A stretch of 64,000 nucleotides of DNA from Viola odorata. Taxonomy: Eukaryota > Streptophyta > Magnoliopsida > Malpighiales > Violaceae. Positions 1 to 11,353 of the stretch are shown here, piece by piece (the stretch's first letter is position 1; each line of letters starts with the position of its first letter). A program made the translations under genes and the position numbers. A model generated the notes under the pieces. That model worked only from the letters and a program-made list of their open reading frames with translations, was not told the origin of the DNA and ran no database searches. Location: positions 57,390,192 to 57,454,191 of the forward strand of contig OY829545.1 of NCBI GenBank assembly GCA_963691705.1, read 5' to 3'.

Positions 1-749
1 ACATGGGGTGAATCTTGGAAGTCGGAATTTGTTCGTTCCTCCCAAAAGTATTCTAACGACGTAATCTCCCTTTTCTGCATCTCCACTTCTTCCTTCCCAA
101 TCTTGGTCGACAAAACCCGACTTTAACATACCCCTTGCTCTAACTGATCGATGTAGCTTGACATCCCGAAAGTATTAAGTGAAAGCATCGTGGGTGTTGC
201 CATTTGAGTGAACAAGTAAGGTGGGGCTGTTTTACGAGAAGAAAAGGAAATTATTGTGTTAGCGAAAAAATACCACATAAGGAAAATACAAGTATAAAGT
301 AAAACTGTAATACATAAACATGGTATCAACAAAATAAATGCACGAACATGATGCATGTGCTGGGGTGACTCCAACTATTTCTAACTGGCAGAAAAGTTTC
401 TCAAATGGTGCCCTAAAAAGGGTCCACTATAAGCGGATACAAGAGCGTTGACCGAATCATGACAAGGATTCTGTGCACTCAATCCATTTAAGGGTCCAAC
501 ATCCGAGTTAGGGTTCATGAAAACTTACCAAGGCGTGGGGCCCAAGAGTTCACTACTAACAATCCTAATCCTATTTGGTGTTATGGCCGGCGATAAGCAT
601 TTATGCGTGAGATGCATGTGAACAATTCATTAAAGCCAATAACATATAATCAAACACGAAAACAATTAATTTAAAGCAAGTAAATAATAATAAAACAAAC
701 ACCATAAAACCGGCTTCGACCCTACTAGTCCCTAGTGGAGTCGCCAAAC
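1..749 (-). mobile_element. Internal 5' leader of an Ogre/Tat-like LTR element (partial)
   Basis: Noncoding. Read on the minus strand, it begins beside the LTR at 750 with a primer-binding-site-like stretch (712-749, reverse complement GTTTGGCGACTCCACTAGGG). It then resembles the leader of the elements at 2364-3100 and 51000-51872, including the segment near 500-630 that matches about 51650-51790. The rest of the element lies to the left of the window. No gene is seen here. Confidence 0.6.
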
Positions 750-1011
750 TGTCGCACCCCCTTTTTCGTTGAAAATGAGTAAAGGTTTGGGACGGGCCAT
801 AATGCTAGACAAGCGTTTGGACTTGTCTTAACATCATGTAAAATGAAGTCACCACCCTAATTTTGTAAGGTTTAGGTAACCTAATCGTCATGGAATAAAA
901 ATAAATAAACTAAGGCACAAATGGTCTAAACCAAAGAACAACGGTTCGAGGTCGTATTTATGGACTTAGGAAGATGTTAGGCACCCAAGTCACATCCTAA
1001 AAAGGTTAATA
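750..1011 (-). repeat. Truncated LTR (3' end, minus orientation)
   Basis: Starts TGTCGCACCCC (the reverse complement of an LTR end GGGGTGCGACA) and matches 3410-3670 almost base for base. The match stops near 1011, so about 1.5-2 kb of the LTR is missing and the sequence is fused to unrelated internal retroelement sequence. Confidence 0.75.
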
Positions 1012-2125
1012 AGAAAAGCATCTCTAGTAAGGATTCAAGAATCTAGGCGCTATATCCTCAAAGTGATTGCGGGAAGAAGCATCACCAATGAAGACTGAAG
1101 AACTTGTGCACTTTGCCCTCACCGCGGCCAATCAACAGGCCCTGTTCATTGAAAAAAATATTCACTTCTCCTCCCCAGCAAATTCCTCTCGATTATATGA
1201 AGGCCCATGCATGTGCATCTTTATTTGAAGTTTATTCACTCGGATTGACATTGCAAATCTAATTTTGTGCTATGTTTGTTGCATTTTTATGAGTGTAAAC
1301 ACGTAGCCTTGTTCCCGAGTGTGAGCGCAAACACCAGTATCCGGTGAGGATTGCCTACGTCTACATGTTGTGGGAAAGTCTTGTCCTCGAGGTCCTTATC
1401 TCCTGGGCAAGATGCAGATGCTTTTCCAGGCTTGTATCAAGCATGCTTATATAAGAGAAACTGGATGACATGTTCTCCAAAAATGCATAAATTTGTCGAA
1501 CCTTCTCTTGATAAGGAAGTTTCTTTTATAAAATACTGGGGGCAAACCTTAGGGTAGTGTGGGAATATTTTCATATACAACATACATGATTTGACCTCAT
1601 TGTTTTCTCCATTATCAATTGCTCTCTCTTTTTCCATCCATTACTGTTTCGTGTTTGTTTCCTCCTTATTTGTAGGATACAGATATGCGTCAGGGGAATC
1701 TCACACGGCGGATCTTGCTTCCACCATCCAGCAAACGTCCGAATGGAGTACGTTACCACTCTCCATCTATTTCATGCGATGGTTCACACCCCTACCATCA
1801 AATCGACATTCGAATAAAGGTACGTTACCACTTCACTTCCAATTTACTTTGTATGACGACGTAGTCACCCACTTTTCAATTATGTTATATGGTGACGTGG
1901 TCACTCACATCCAGTCATGTTGAGCGACGACGTGGTCGTCCACATCCAATCGTGTTGTGCAGTGACGTGGTCACTCACATCCAGTTGTGTTGTGCGACGA
2001 CGTGGTCGTCCATATCCAATCGTGTCGTGCTGTGACATGGTCACTCACATCCAGTCGTGTTGAGCGACGACGTGGTCGTCCACATCCAATCGTATCGTGC
2101 AGTGACGTGGTCACTCACATCCAGT
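1012..2125 (+). mobile_element. Rearranged 3' internal fragment of an Ogre/Tat-like element
   Basis: 1200-1760 is similar to 8863-9420 of the gag-only element downstream (the block GGCCCATGCATGTGCATCTT and what follows). 1855-2125 is a tandem array of a unit of about 70 bp containing GACGTGGTC and CACATCCA. The array joins directly to the last 238 bp of an LTR at 2126. The polypurine tract and most of an LTR are therefore missing, which suggests a deletion between arrays. No gene. Confidence 0.6.
1855..2125 (+). repeat. Tandem array, about 70-bp unit
   Basis: Three to four imperfect copies alternate the phrases GTCACTCACATCCAGT and GACGTGGTCGTCCACATCCA. The unit is not the one used in the arrays at 9560-11150, although the position inside the element type is equivalent. 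Confidence 0.75.
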
Positions 2126-2363
2126 GTGACTCGGGTGCCTAACACCTTCCCGAGTCCATAATACGACCCCGAACCGTTGTTCTCGGGTTCAGACCCACTT
2201 TGCCTTAGTTTTTTTATTTTTAAGCCATAATAATAGGTTCCCTAAACCTAAGAATAGATTAGGGTGGCGACTTCATATGCATTATGTGAGATGAGTCCGA
2301 TTTCATCTCACATCCAGTCCCAAACCCGCGTCGCATTAGGAAAATCCAAAAAGGGGTGCGACA
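2126..2363 (+). repeat. 5' LTR remnant (3' end only)
   Basis: Matches the last part of the 3' LTR (about 13363-13602) and ends with the same GGGGTGCGACA. It keeps only about 240 bp of an expected 2.2 kb, so its promoter is lost. Confidence 0.8.
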
Positions 2364-2386
2364 GTTTGGTGACTTCACTGGGGACC
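2364..2386 (+). other. Primer-binding site
   Basis: GTTTGGTGACTTCACTGGGG follows the LTR end directly. The same kind of sequence stands, inverted, beside the LTRs at 750 and 51873. The priming tRNA was not identified. Confidence 0.6.
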
Positions 2387-3127
2387 AATAGGGTCGAAGC
2401 CGGAATTTTTGTGGTGTCTGCTTTTTTAATAAATTGCTGAATTTGTTTCATATGATTTTTTTTTGCCATGATTAATTATTTTTCATGTACTTGATAAATT
2501 GTCATTGTTTCCATGTACATGATTAATTATGTATTTACTTGCTAAATTGTTGTATTCTTGTATTTTTATGCATGATTATTATTCATATATTTATTCACTT
2601 TGATAAATTGCTGTATTTTTTTTTTTATGCATAACTGATGATTTATTAATTACTTTGATAAACTGTCATTCATATGCATAATGCCCTATCGCCGGGACTT
2701 TTTCCAAATAGAAATAGGTGGGTACTAGTGAGGCGTTTTCATGAACCCCGAACTCGGACTCGAACCCCTAAATGGGTGAGCGCCTAGAACTTTTGATGGT
2801 TCGACAGGCAATCACATCCATTTATTGAGGGACCATTTTCACGGTATCGTCTGGGAACCTTCCAGCCAGTTAGAATTAGTAGATAGCATATGCATCACGA
2901 TAGTATGCGTTATTGCAATTTTGTCTCGTTACTTTTGTAATTCTTCTCTGCTTGTATGATTTTTGTCATCGTACTCACCCCTCTCATTCTTTCGCAGCAT
3001 GGAGGTCTCAGGGTGATATTTCACACACATACTTATAACTATTTCTTTCGATTTATTTTTCAGGTTGAAACTAGTTCTTAAAAATCGAACTATTCCTCAC
3101 GAGTTCCACGCAACTCGACTGCAAAAG

Positions 3128-6100
3128 ATGACAGAGCACGATAAAATGGAGGAGACATTGAAAGCAAAGATAGCCGAACTAGAAGAACAGATTCGGGTCA
3201 CTACAGAAAGGGCTGAATAAGCTGAAAAAGAACGGGAAGAGGCAACGACTGCTTTTCCATCCGGATTTTACCCTTTTCCGGCAATGGGACCATCCTCTTC
3301 ATCTATCTTCGCTGGTTCCTCCATGCCCCCATCATCTTCCGGTTCATGGCAGCTCTTTTTCCTTAATCCCAATCCCCAGCACATCACATCGGCTATTCCG
3401 GACACCGCTTGTCGCACCCCTTTTTCGTTGAAAACGAGTAAAGGTTTGGGACGGGCCATAATGCTAGACAAGCGTTTGGACTTGTCTTAACATCATGCAA
3501 AATGAAGTCGCCACCCTAATTTTGTAAGGTTTAGGGAACCTAATCGTCATGGCATAAAAATAAATAAACTAAGGCACAAATGGTCTAAACCAAAGAACAA
3601 CGGTTCGAGGTCGTATTTATGGACTTGGGAAGGTGTTAGGCACCCAAGTCACATCCTAAAAAGGTTACAGGTATGTGAGGTGTTTTGAAAATATTTTAAA
3701 CATGTAATTTAGGCCCTCAAAGGCGACGTTACATCTTAGCATTTGGGACTTGTTATTTCCGTTTGGGTTAGAGGGATGGGGTTACCATTTTGTCTCTATG
3801 CTAGAGCGGACGTTCCCCCCTTTTCATCGAGCCATGCGTGACTTAATTACTACGCGATCTATCATGGCAAAAACTAGCAAAGTACCGATTAATGTGTGCC
3901 TATATTGTTGGCACGGCCTTTGGAGCCATCATGCGTATCACTTAACAAGGAAGACAATTAATCTCATGGTATTTAAACGCGAGTGACGTAAACATGTAGG
4001 CATGTAGGTTGATTTTATTTGTTAACAATTCTATATGTCATACATACGGATGGGGTGGGTTCTAACGCTTTCTAAGTAGTCATGCATACGATACGATCAA
4101 GGCTTTGGACCTTTGGGTGAACATACAAGGAAGTGTTTAAGGTAATCTTACCTTTTGGACGAACCCCGATCGATCCATCCCTTCAAAACCACAATTAGTG
4201 ACAATTGACATAAATAATTAGATATAAACAAGCATACACGATTTTAACTACTTAACTAATTTATTACAAACCACAATTCATAATAAAACTACTTATCTAA
4301 TTATTACAAACCACAATTCATAATAAAACTACTTACCTAGTTATTAGAATTTGGAGGTCGGAATAACTATCTAACTAATTGTTACAACAAGTGGAATAAC
4401 TAATTATTACAACAAGTGAAATGAGTAATTACTTATTACAACGAGTGAAGATAAGCAATTAATTATTACAACAAGTTTAGCAATTAATCATTACCACATA
4501 GACGCAATTAAAAATAATTGGCAATTAATTATCACATACAAAGTGCATAGAAATAAGACCTACAATTCTAATGGGCCGGGTTAGGCCCATACTTGGATTT
4601 CTAATTTTAGGTGACATGCATGTAAATAACATTTCGGAAATCATTAAATTAAATAAAAGAAAGGTAAAACGTACTTTTCGAGTGAAGGTTTAGATTTTTA
4701 CCTACAAAGTGAGAGTGTTAGTAATAACTCGAAAATAATAAATAATAAAAACGCATGCAAACATTTATAACAAGCAATTGATTAATTAAATAAAACATGG
4801 CATAAACTAAATAATACATCATATTAAGCATGCAATCATACCTTTACGGCAAAAATTGAACGAAACCAAACGAGATGGCGTGGAAGAGAAAAATAGTAGG
4901 TAATTATACATTAAAGAAATAACGTGTTCGACCCACGGTCCCGGGAAACTTTACTCAGGATCGAAAGAAGTTCGCGTTAAGACAGTCGAAAATACGAAAA
5001 ACTTAAAAAGACTCTAAATGACACAGAATATTAAACAAACTAGCCCAGGATCAAGAATCGACAGAAATTTGACCTAGACAAGCTATTTAAATGTAATAAG
5101 CGTAAAAATGCGTAGAGATTGTATCAAAGTCAAAAATCGGGTAGCAACACCGCTATTATCACCATCGGACATGGTGGTACACCTCTTGATCCTCCTCTGA
5201 CCGGGGCTATTCTTGATCTCGGTAAAAAAGAGATCCACTCGGAATCTCAGTTCTCCCTCCCACCTCAAGGTCATTCAATGATCCACCTAGAGTCCCAACA
5301 CTTCCAACAAGGTCACTCCACTATTCCAGGACTCCCAGAAACCCAACCTCCTAGGGGTAATCAAATACAACCACATGTATCTTTTGGGTATCCGTCAGCT
5401 GCAGGTTTTGGCATCAATAATGTAGATGAGCCAAGTATCGACAGGTTAAACCTATTAGAAGAGAGGGTGAGGGTTGTTGACGGAGCCAACCCCTTTGACC
5501 CTACAGCTCCTGCAGACCTGTGCATGGTACCGGGAATTGTGATGCCACCGAAATTCAAGGTTCCAGAATTCGAGAAGTACACTAGGATTGAATGCCCCAA
5601 AACTCACCTCAAGATCAACTGCAACAAGATGGCCGAGGTGATACATAATGAACCTCTGTTGATCTATTTGTTCAAGGAAAGTCTGGCTAAGCATGCCTTG
5701 ACTTGGTACTGGGACTGGATAGAATCAAGATCAAGACTTGGAGAGATTTATTTGACGCCTTCTTCAAGCAGTACAAGTTCAACTTGGAAGTGGCACCAGA
5801 CCGTTTTGATCTCCAGAATCTAGAGAAAAGAGCTGGCGAAACGGTTAAAGCTTATGCTTAGAGATGGAGAGAACTAGCTGCCAGGATTTCTCCTCCTTTG
5901 AGTGACAAAGAGCTCATATCCATTTTTGTAAATACCTTCCCAGCTCCTCATTACAATTATCTCATCTCCAATTCGTCGAATAGTTTTTACGACGTGGTCC
6001 TAGTAGCAGAAAGGGTTGAACAGGGACTTAAATCCGGAAGGATTGTTATTTCCGCGCCAGAGGAAACACCCAAGAGATCGCCTATTACGGAGGAAGATAT

Positions 6101-6488
6101 CAACTTTGTCACCCACCGACCAGGTTGCGGGCAACTTTTTCCATCGCCCCCATCATGACCCACACGATCTAAACCATATAATGTGCCAAGCAAGCCAAGA
6201 AACCAAAATAATCATGAGAACCGGGGACCACTGCCACCGCTTCCCGCTCCTTTGAGGGAGATTTACAAACATCTCTTAGCAACTGGGCAAATTGCACCCA
6301 TCCCGATCCAACCGCCACAACCTCCTTACCCTAAGTGGTACGATCCTAATGCTAGATACGAGTACCATGCTGGAGTTCAGGGGTGCACGCTAGAAGACTG
6401 CTTTGCTTTTAAGGGATATGTTAATCATTTGATCAAGAGCGGATGCATCTCTTTCGAAGGGTTAACCGAAGGACCCTACAACTCCTGA
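3128..6488 (+). pseudogene. Broken gag of the gag-only Ogre/Tat-like element
   Basis: The capsid-type gag starts at ATG 3128 with a charged, coiled-coil-like N terminus. A stop lies at 3218-3220. The sequence is interrupted at 3409 by a solo LTR (3410-5149) and resumes in frame after the 5-bp duplication (5150-5154). The capsid core (about 5500-6050) has gag signatures such as PPKFKVPEF, TWRDLFDAFFKQYKFN and RWRELA. A frameshift near 5715 and a stop at 5858 break it. The tail (6183-6488) carries KWYDPNARYEYHAG and a cysteine/histidine stretch typical of Tat-type gag C termini. No protease or pol follows. The gene is inactive as written; the family call is firm, the lineage less so. Confidence 0.85.
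3410..5149 (-). mobile_element. Solo LTR inserted in gag (TSD CCGCT)
   Basis: A 1740-bp LTR in minus orientation (TGTCGCACCCC ... GGTAGCAACA on the plus strand). It is flanked by CCGCT at 3405-3409 and again at 5150-5154. There is no internal region, so it arose by LTR-LTR recombination. Removing the LTR and one TSD rejoins the gag frame. Its inner end matches 750-1011, and its outer end is related to the start of the LTR at 11354 (TGTTGCTACCCGATTTTTGA). Confidence 0.92.
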
Positions 6489-6553
6489 ACGATCGCTCCC
6501 CGGCCCACAGAGGACTCCATTTTAGTGGCAATGCTTATAATAATTTTGTACAT

Positions 6554-6603
6554 AGTCGAGCCTACGACTATAAACAAGGGCGCTTCGTGGGAGGCAACCC
6601 ACG
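6554..6603 (+). other. Conserved double hairpin behind gag
   Basis: Two adjacent stem-loops: AGTCG-AGCCTA-CGACT (6554-6569) and CGTGGG-AGGCAA-CCCACG (6586-6603), both with six-base loops. The whole 50-bp block recurs with one mismatch in the noncoding element at 50191-50240 (minus). It lies about 65 bp after the end of gag. Function unknown; a packaging, dimerisation or export signal is possible. Confidence 0.8.
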
Positions 6604-8861
6604 TTTTTCTTTTCAAACATTTCAATTTTTGTCAGTTTTAATTTTTAATTCTGAATTTTGGGATATCTCTCCCTCTAGACTTACTATTTAAGTCCCCTTT
6701 TATTTCAGGTATAAACTAGGGGGCAAGCAGGTGAATGATGACCAAAAAAAGTCGATAATCGAACACATTTTCATCGGGGGGCAAAGCATAGGGAGCAATA
6801 ATTTGCAACAAAGAAGTTCTCTACGTCCATCCTACCCTTGTCATCGTTGTGGCAGGTGCAGAGGAACACTCCTCTTATCAACTCTTAAACAATCCCCTTC
6901 GGGAAATTTTACCATCAAGACCAAGTGCCCTTTGCAAACAATTTCTTGGGAAAAAAGCATAGCAATAGATGTGTGCTCGCCAGGGACTCAACCCACATAA
7001 TGCATTCTGACTTTGCGCTACAATGATATTTATGCCCTACAAGGCCCTCAACTGGAAATTTAAAATTCAAACATAGTCTTTCATGTTTTGAAATTGATCA
7101 GCACAATCATTCTCTATAAGACTTCGCTATGTACAGACACGATAATGATATTGCGAAGATCAATTCTCTAATTTACGAGCCACGAGATACTAGTTTCAAG
7201 GGTGATTTTACCCGCAATCCCTCGCTGAAAAAAAATGAAGTGTTAGAGCTTCTCTTTGAAAATAAACGACTGGTTAGCTTCCCCAATGATGACTGACCAA
7301 GAATTCCCTTCCATCACTCCAAATGATGTTCCATACTTCTTGAACAAATCATCAGCAATTGGCCATCCGCAGCATAGAAGATGTCTCCTTGCCAAGAGCA
7401 GCCAAGGAGTAAACCAGGAAAGATTTTAAAGATGGTTCTTCATTTGCAAACAACTAGTCTCAAGCTATGATGGAATCATTAGAAATGTTTGCAGCAATAC
7501 TATTATCTGGTTGCTGGTGAACCTGTCGGACCAGAGAAGTCCATTTTCCTCTCTGCCTTATTAATTTTTGTATAATCATTCTGCATTCATTCCCACATTG
7601 GGGGGGGCAATTCTTTTTAATTATTCATAAATTTTTGTGAATAGTCATACCCTCACGTTTTTGTCTATAAATTTGTTAAAACTGTTAATATTTATTATAA
7701 ACTGTGCATAAAATTCTTTGAATAAAATCCACACTACCCTCAAAATTTTCAAACCTTCCATAGATTGAGCATGTTCAACATGTTATTGCATCATGAATAA
7801 CTTGTGCATTCATTCGAAATTGTATGACAAGCATGATCTCACCTGCTAGCTCTTATATCTACAGCATGCCTTAGACGTAAGCAGTCATCAACATATCCCT
7901 GTGAGCATTTTGAGCCTTCACGTCATACATCTTTCATGAGTGCAAATGCCTGACTAAGTGCTAGTTAGATTTGCATAATATCCAGGGTACATGCACCATT
8001 AGATATGGGATAGCTGTAAGATGATAAGGGACTTTGCTCTTTGCTTCCACCTTTCTTGGGTCTTCAAACACTTGCTCTTTCTCTCTATTCAATTCATTTC
8101 TTTTCTAAGTCGCTTGAAAATCTCTTACTTCCACTTGAATTCCCTAAATAATGGGCAGTGCCCAACCGAGGTTGTTAACCGAAGGTAAGGTGCACATCGA
8201 AATTGGTTTGCGTAAAAGGAATTGTAAAATCTCTGAGGATTGTTGATGGTCAACGGCAGAAGAAGGCCAAATGCAAGACTTATAGGCCCCTGCCAAAGAC
8301 AGGAATGAAGACGGAACAGACAAAAATTGTACTTGGTTTGTTCACAAAAAAAAAAAGGGTGTTCAAAGAACACAAGCAAGTCAAAAGTTAACAAGATGAT
8401 CTCAAAACAAAAGAGAGATAATTTTCAATGAAGGTTCAAAAATTGGTGCACTTTGTTAACAACAAATGATGATCTCAAAAGTAAAAGAGGTCATTCCCTG
8501 CGAAGATTCAAAAAATTGGTGTACTTTGCCCATGACAAATAATGATTTCAAAAGTAAAAGAGATCATTCCTTGTGAAGATTCAAAAACCCAGTTGGGTAT
8601 TTCGAAGAAGGGGTCTCAGGTTGTATTTAAACAACAATTTGTGGAGAAGAAGACTGACATTTCAAAAGCTTCAGAGTTTCACCAAACTCTCGCAAACTGC
8701 GCTCGAGGTGCACCTTACCTCCGATTAGCAACCTCAGTTGAGCATTGAAAACCCTTTCTTCTGCCAAAAAGCACTCTCTTCCTTAAACAAATTCTTTCTT
8801 CTGTACTTCTCTTTGTCTATCCACTACATATTTCTGTTCTCTTGCAAAGTCCTTTCGCTTA
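6604..8861 (+). other. Noncoding internal region of the gag-only element
   Basis: No pol-like protein in any frame. Short open stretches such as 6731-7000 have no recognised similarity. Contains a three-copy direct repeat (about 8395-8590, unit about 65-75 bp with GATCTCAAAAGTAAAAGAG) and a distant inverted repeat (8162-8195 with 8708-8741). Confidence 0.6.
8162..8741. repeat. Distant inverted repeat (about 34-bp arms, 510-bp loop)
   Basis: The arm at 8162-8195 (contains AAGGTAAGGTGCAC) is the reverse complement, with a few mismatches, of 8708-8741 (contains GTGCACCTTACCTCCGATT). The arms could pair in an RNA; the loop includes the three-copy direct repeat. Confidence 0.65.
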
Positions 8862-8862
8862 T

Positions 8863-9050
8863 TTGAAGGCCCATGCATGTGCATCTTCATTTGAAGTTTA
8901 TTCACTCGGATTGACATTGCAAATCTGACTTTGTGCTATGTTTATTGCATTTTGATGAGTGTAAACACGTAGCCTTGTTTCTGAGTGTGAGCGTAAACAC
9001 CAGTGTCTGGTGAGGATTGCCTACATCTATATGTTGTGGGAAAGTCTTGT
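8863..9050 (+). other. Conserved noncoding block shared by three elements
   Basis: The block from GGCCCATGCATGTGCATCTT through CACTCGGATTGACATTGCAA to GTGAGGATTGCC recurs at about 1200-1375 (+) and 48205-48375 (-). It always lies between the gag/hairpin zone and the tandem arrays. Confidence 0.75.
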
Positions 9051-9559
9051 CCTTGAAATCGTTATCTCTTGGGCAAGATGCAGATGCTTTTCTAGGCTTA
9101 TATCAAGCATGCTTATATGATAGAAAACTGGATGACATGTTACCCAAAAAATGCATATATTTGTTGAACTTTCTCTTAATAAGGAAGTTGTTTTTATCTT
9201 AACGAAATACTAGGGGCAAACCTTAGGGTAGTGTGGGAATACTTTCATATACATCATATATGATTTGATTTCATTGTTTCCATTTATCAATTGCTTTCTC
9301 TTTTTTCATCCATGTTGCTACTCCGTATTTGTTTCCTCCCTATTTGCAGGATACAGATATGCTTCAGTGGAATCTCCGCCAACAAATCCATCCAATAAAC
9401 ACCCGAATGGAGTACGTTACCACTCCACAATCAACTTTGAGCGGCGGATCACATTTCCTCACCATCCACCAAGCATCCGAATGGGAGATCACTCTCCTCA
9501 CCATCCGAGAAGACTCCTCACATCCGACCTCACTATCAGAGATCGTCCTCAAAATTCAA

Positions 9560-9880
9560 CACCCAACGGGCAGCAACGTCCGAAAGGATTTCGACATCTT
9601 TCGACATCAATCTCTTAGTGGGCAACAACGTCCGAGTGGAGTTTTCATTCCAATTTTCAGCATCAATCTCCCAATGGGCAGCAGCGTCCGAGTGGAGTTT
9701 TCATTTCAATTTTCTGCATCAACATCCGATGGGCAGCAGCGTCCAGAAGGATTTAAGCCGATATCCGACGGGCAGCAGCGTCCGGAAGGATCTCACATCA
9801 ATCTCCTAGTGGGCAGCAGCGTCCGAGTGGAGTTTCCATTTCAATTTCCGCACCAATGTCTCATGGGGCAACAACGCCTA
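9560..9880 (+). repeat. Tandem array, about 50-bp unit
   Basis: Roughly six imperfect units around GGGCAGCAGCGTCCGAGTGG. The open frames here only translate the repeat. Confidence 0.75.
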
Positions 9881-9949
9881 AGTGGAGTTCACATCTACTT
9901 TATTTACATTTCCAGTATTTCATCTCCTCCCAGAACGACTTTAGTACAT

Positions 9950-10525
9950 TATGTCTTTTAAATGTTGTAAGCGGTCACGTCCCTCACATCATGTCTTTTT
10001 CAAATGTTGTAAGCGGTCACATCCCCACAACATGTGTCTTTTAAGGTCACGTAAGCGGTCACGTCCCCACAACATGTATGTCTTTTAAAAGGTGTGAAAG
10101 GTCACGTTCCTTACATCATGTCTTTTAAATGTTGTAAGTGGTCACGTCCCCACAACATGTATGTCTTTTAAAAGGTGTGAAAGGTCACATCCCTCACATC
10201 ATGTCTTTTAAATGTTGTAAGCGGTCACGTCCCCACAACATGTATGTCTTTTAAAAGGTGTGAAAAGTCACGTCCCTCACATTATGTCTTTTAAATGTTG
10301 TAAGCGGTCACGTCCCCACAACATGTATGTCTTTTAAAACGTGTGAAAGGTCACGTCCCTCACATCATGTCTTTTAAATGTTGTAAGCGGTCACGTCTCC
10401 ACAACATGTATGTCTTTTAAAAGGTGTGAAAGGTCACGTCCCTCACAGCATGTCTTTTTCAAATGTTGTAAGCGGTCACGTCCCCACAACATGTGTCTTT
10501 TAAGGTCGCGTAAGCGGTTCGTCCC
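9950..10525 (+). repeat. Tandem array, about 83-bp unit
   Basis: About seven units made of two similar halves: TTGTAAGCGGTCACGTCCCC and GGTGTGAAAGGTCACGTCCC, each followed by a CACA-CATGT type spacer and TGTCTTTTAAA. Noncoding. Confidence 0.85.
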
Positions 10526-10629
10526 CACACACTTTACTTTTCGCACTTTACTTCAAGCCTGCATTTATATTCTTGTAACTCGTATTAAAATTTATGCATT
10601 GCATCCCTTTTGAATTCTCGACATATCAT

Positions 10630-11150
10630 TCTGCTTTTCTGCATCAAACAGCAACAGACTACGAGTGCTACCCTCGATGCTGCTGAATTTACTGTCTTGC
10701 ATCAAACAACAACGGACTACGAGTGCTACCCTCGACGCTGCTGAATTTACTCTCTTGCATCAAACAGCAACAGACTACGAGTGCTACCCTCAACGCTGCT
10801 AAATTTACTCTCTTGCATCAAACAGCAACGGACTACGAGTGCTACCCTCGACGCTGCTGAATTTACTTTTCTGCATCAAACAGCAACGGACTACGAGTGC
10901 TACCCTCGACGCTGCTGAATTTACTCTCTTGCATCAAACAGCAACGAACTACGAGTGCTACCCTCGATGCTGCTGAATTTACTCTCTTGCATCAAACAGC
11001 AACGGACTACGAGTGCTACCCTCGACGCTGCTGAATTTACTTTTCTGCATCAAACAGCAACGGACTACGAGTGCTACCCTCGACGCTGCTGAATTTACTT
11101 TTCTTGCAACAGCGACGGACTATGAGTACTACCCTCGTCGGAGCTGATTT
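10630..11150 (+). repeat. Tandem array, 58-bp unit, about eight copies
   Basis: Highly regular copies contain GCATCAAACAGCAACGGACT, ACGAGTGCTACCCTCGACGC and TGCTGAATTTACT. The last copies decay towards the polypurine tract. Confidence 0.9.
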
Positions 11151-11289
11151 TACATTTTAGCACCAACCTAGGGACTACGAGTACAACCCTCGCCCCAGGT
11201 CAAAATTCTTCAATCATCCACTCCTAGGTAAGTCTGCACTTTAATTCTACATTATTTTCCAAACCGTTATTGATTCGGGAGCAACCATC

Positions 11290-11353
11290 TTTACTGCTCA
11301 TCAAAAATCTCAGTTACACCGAATTTTTGATAAGACAGTAAAGAGGGGGCAAC
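11290..11353 (+). other. Hairpin plus polypurine tract before 3' LTR
   Basis: TTTACTGCTCATCAAAAAT (11290-11308) pairs with ATTTTTGATAAGACAGTAAA (11323-11342). GAGGGGGCAAC follows, then the LTR at 11354. The same hairpin and tract occur inverted at 45621-45684 in the noncoding element. Confidence 0.85.

Noticed and set aside
10630..11150. Regular 58-bp repeats as a CRISPR array
   Set aside because: Units are contiguous without unique spacers, in a plant retroelement; it is a tandem array.
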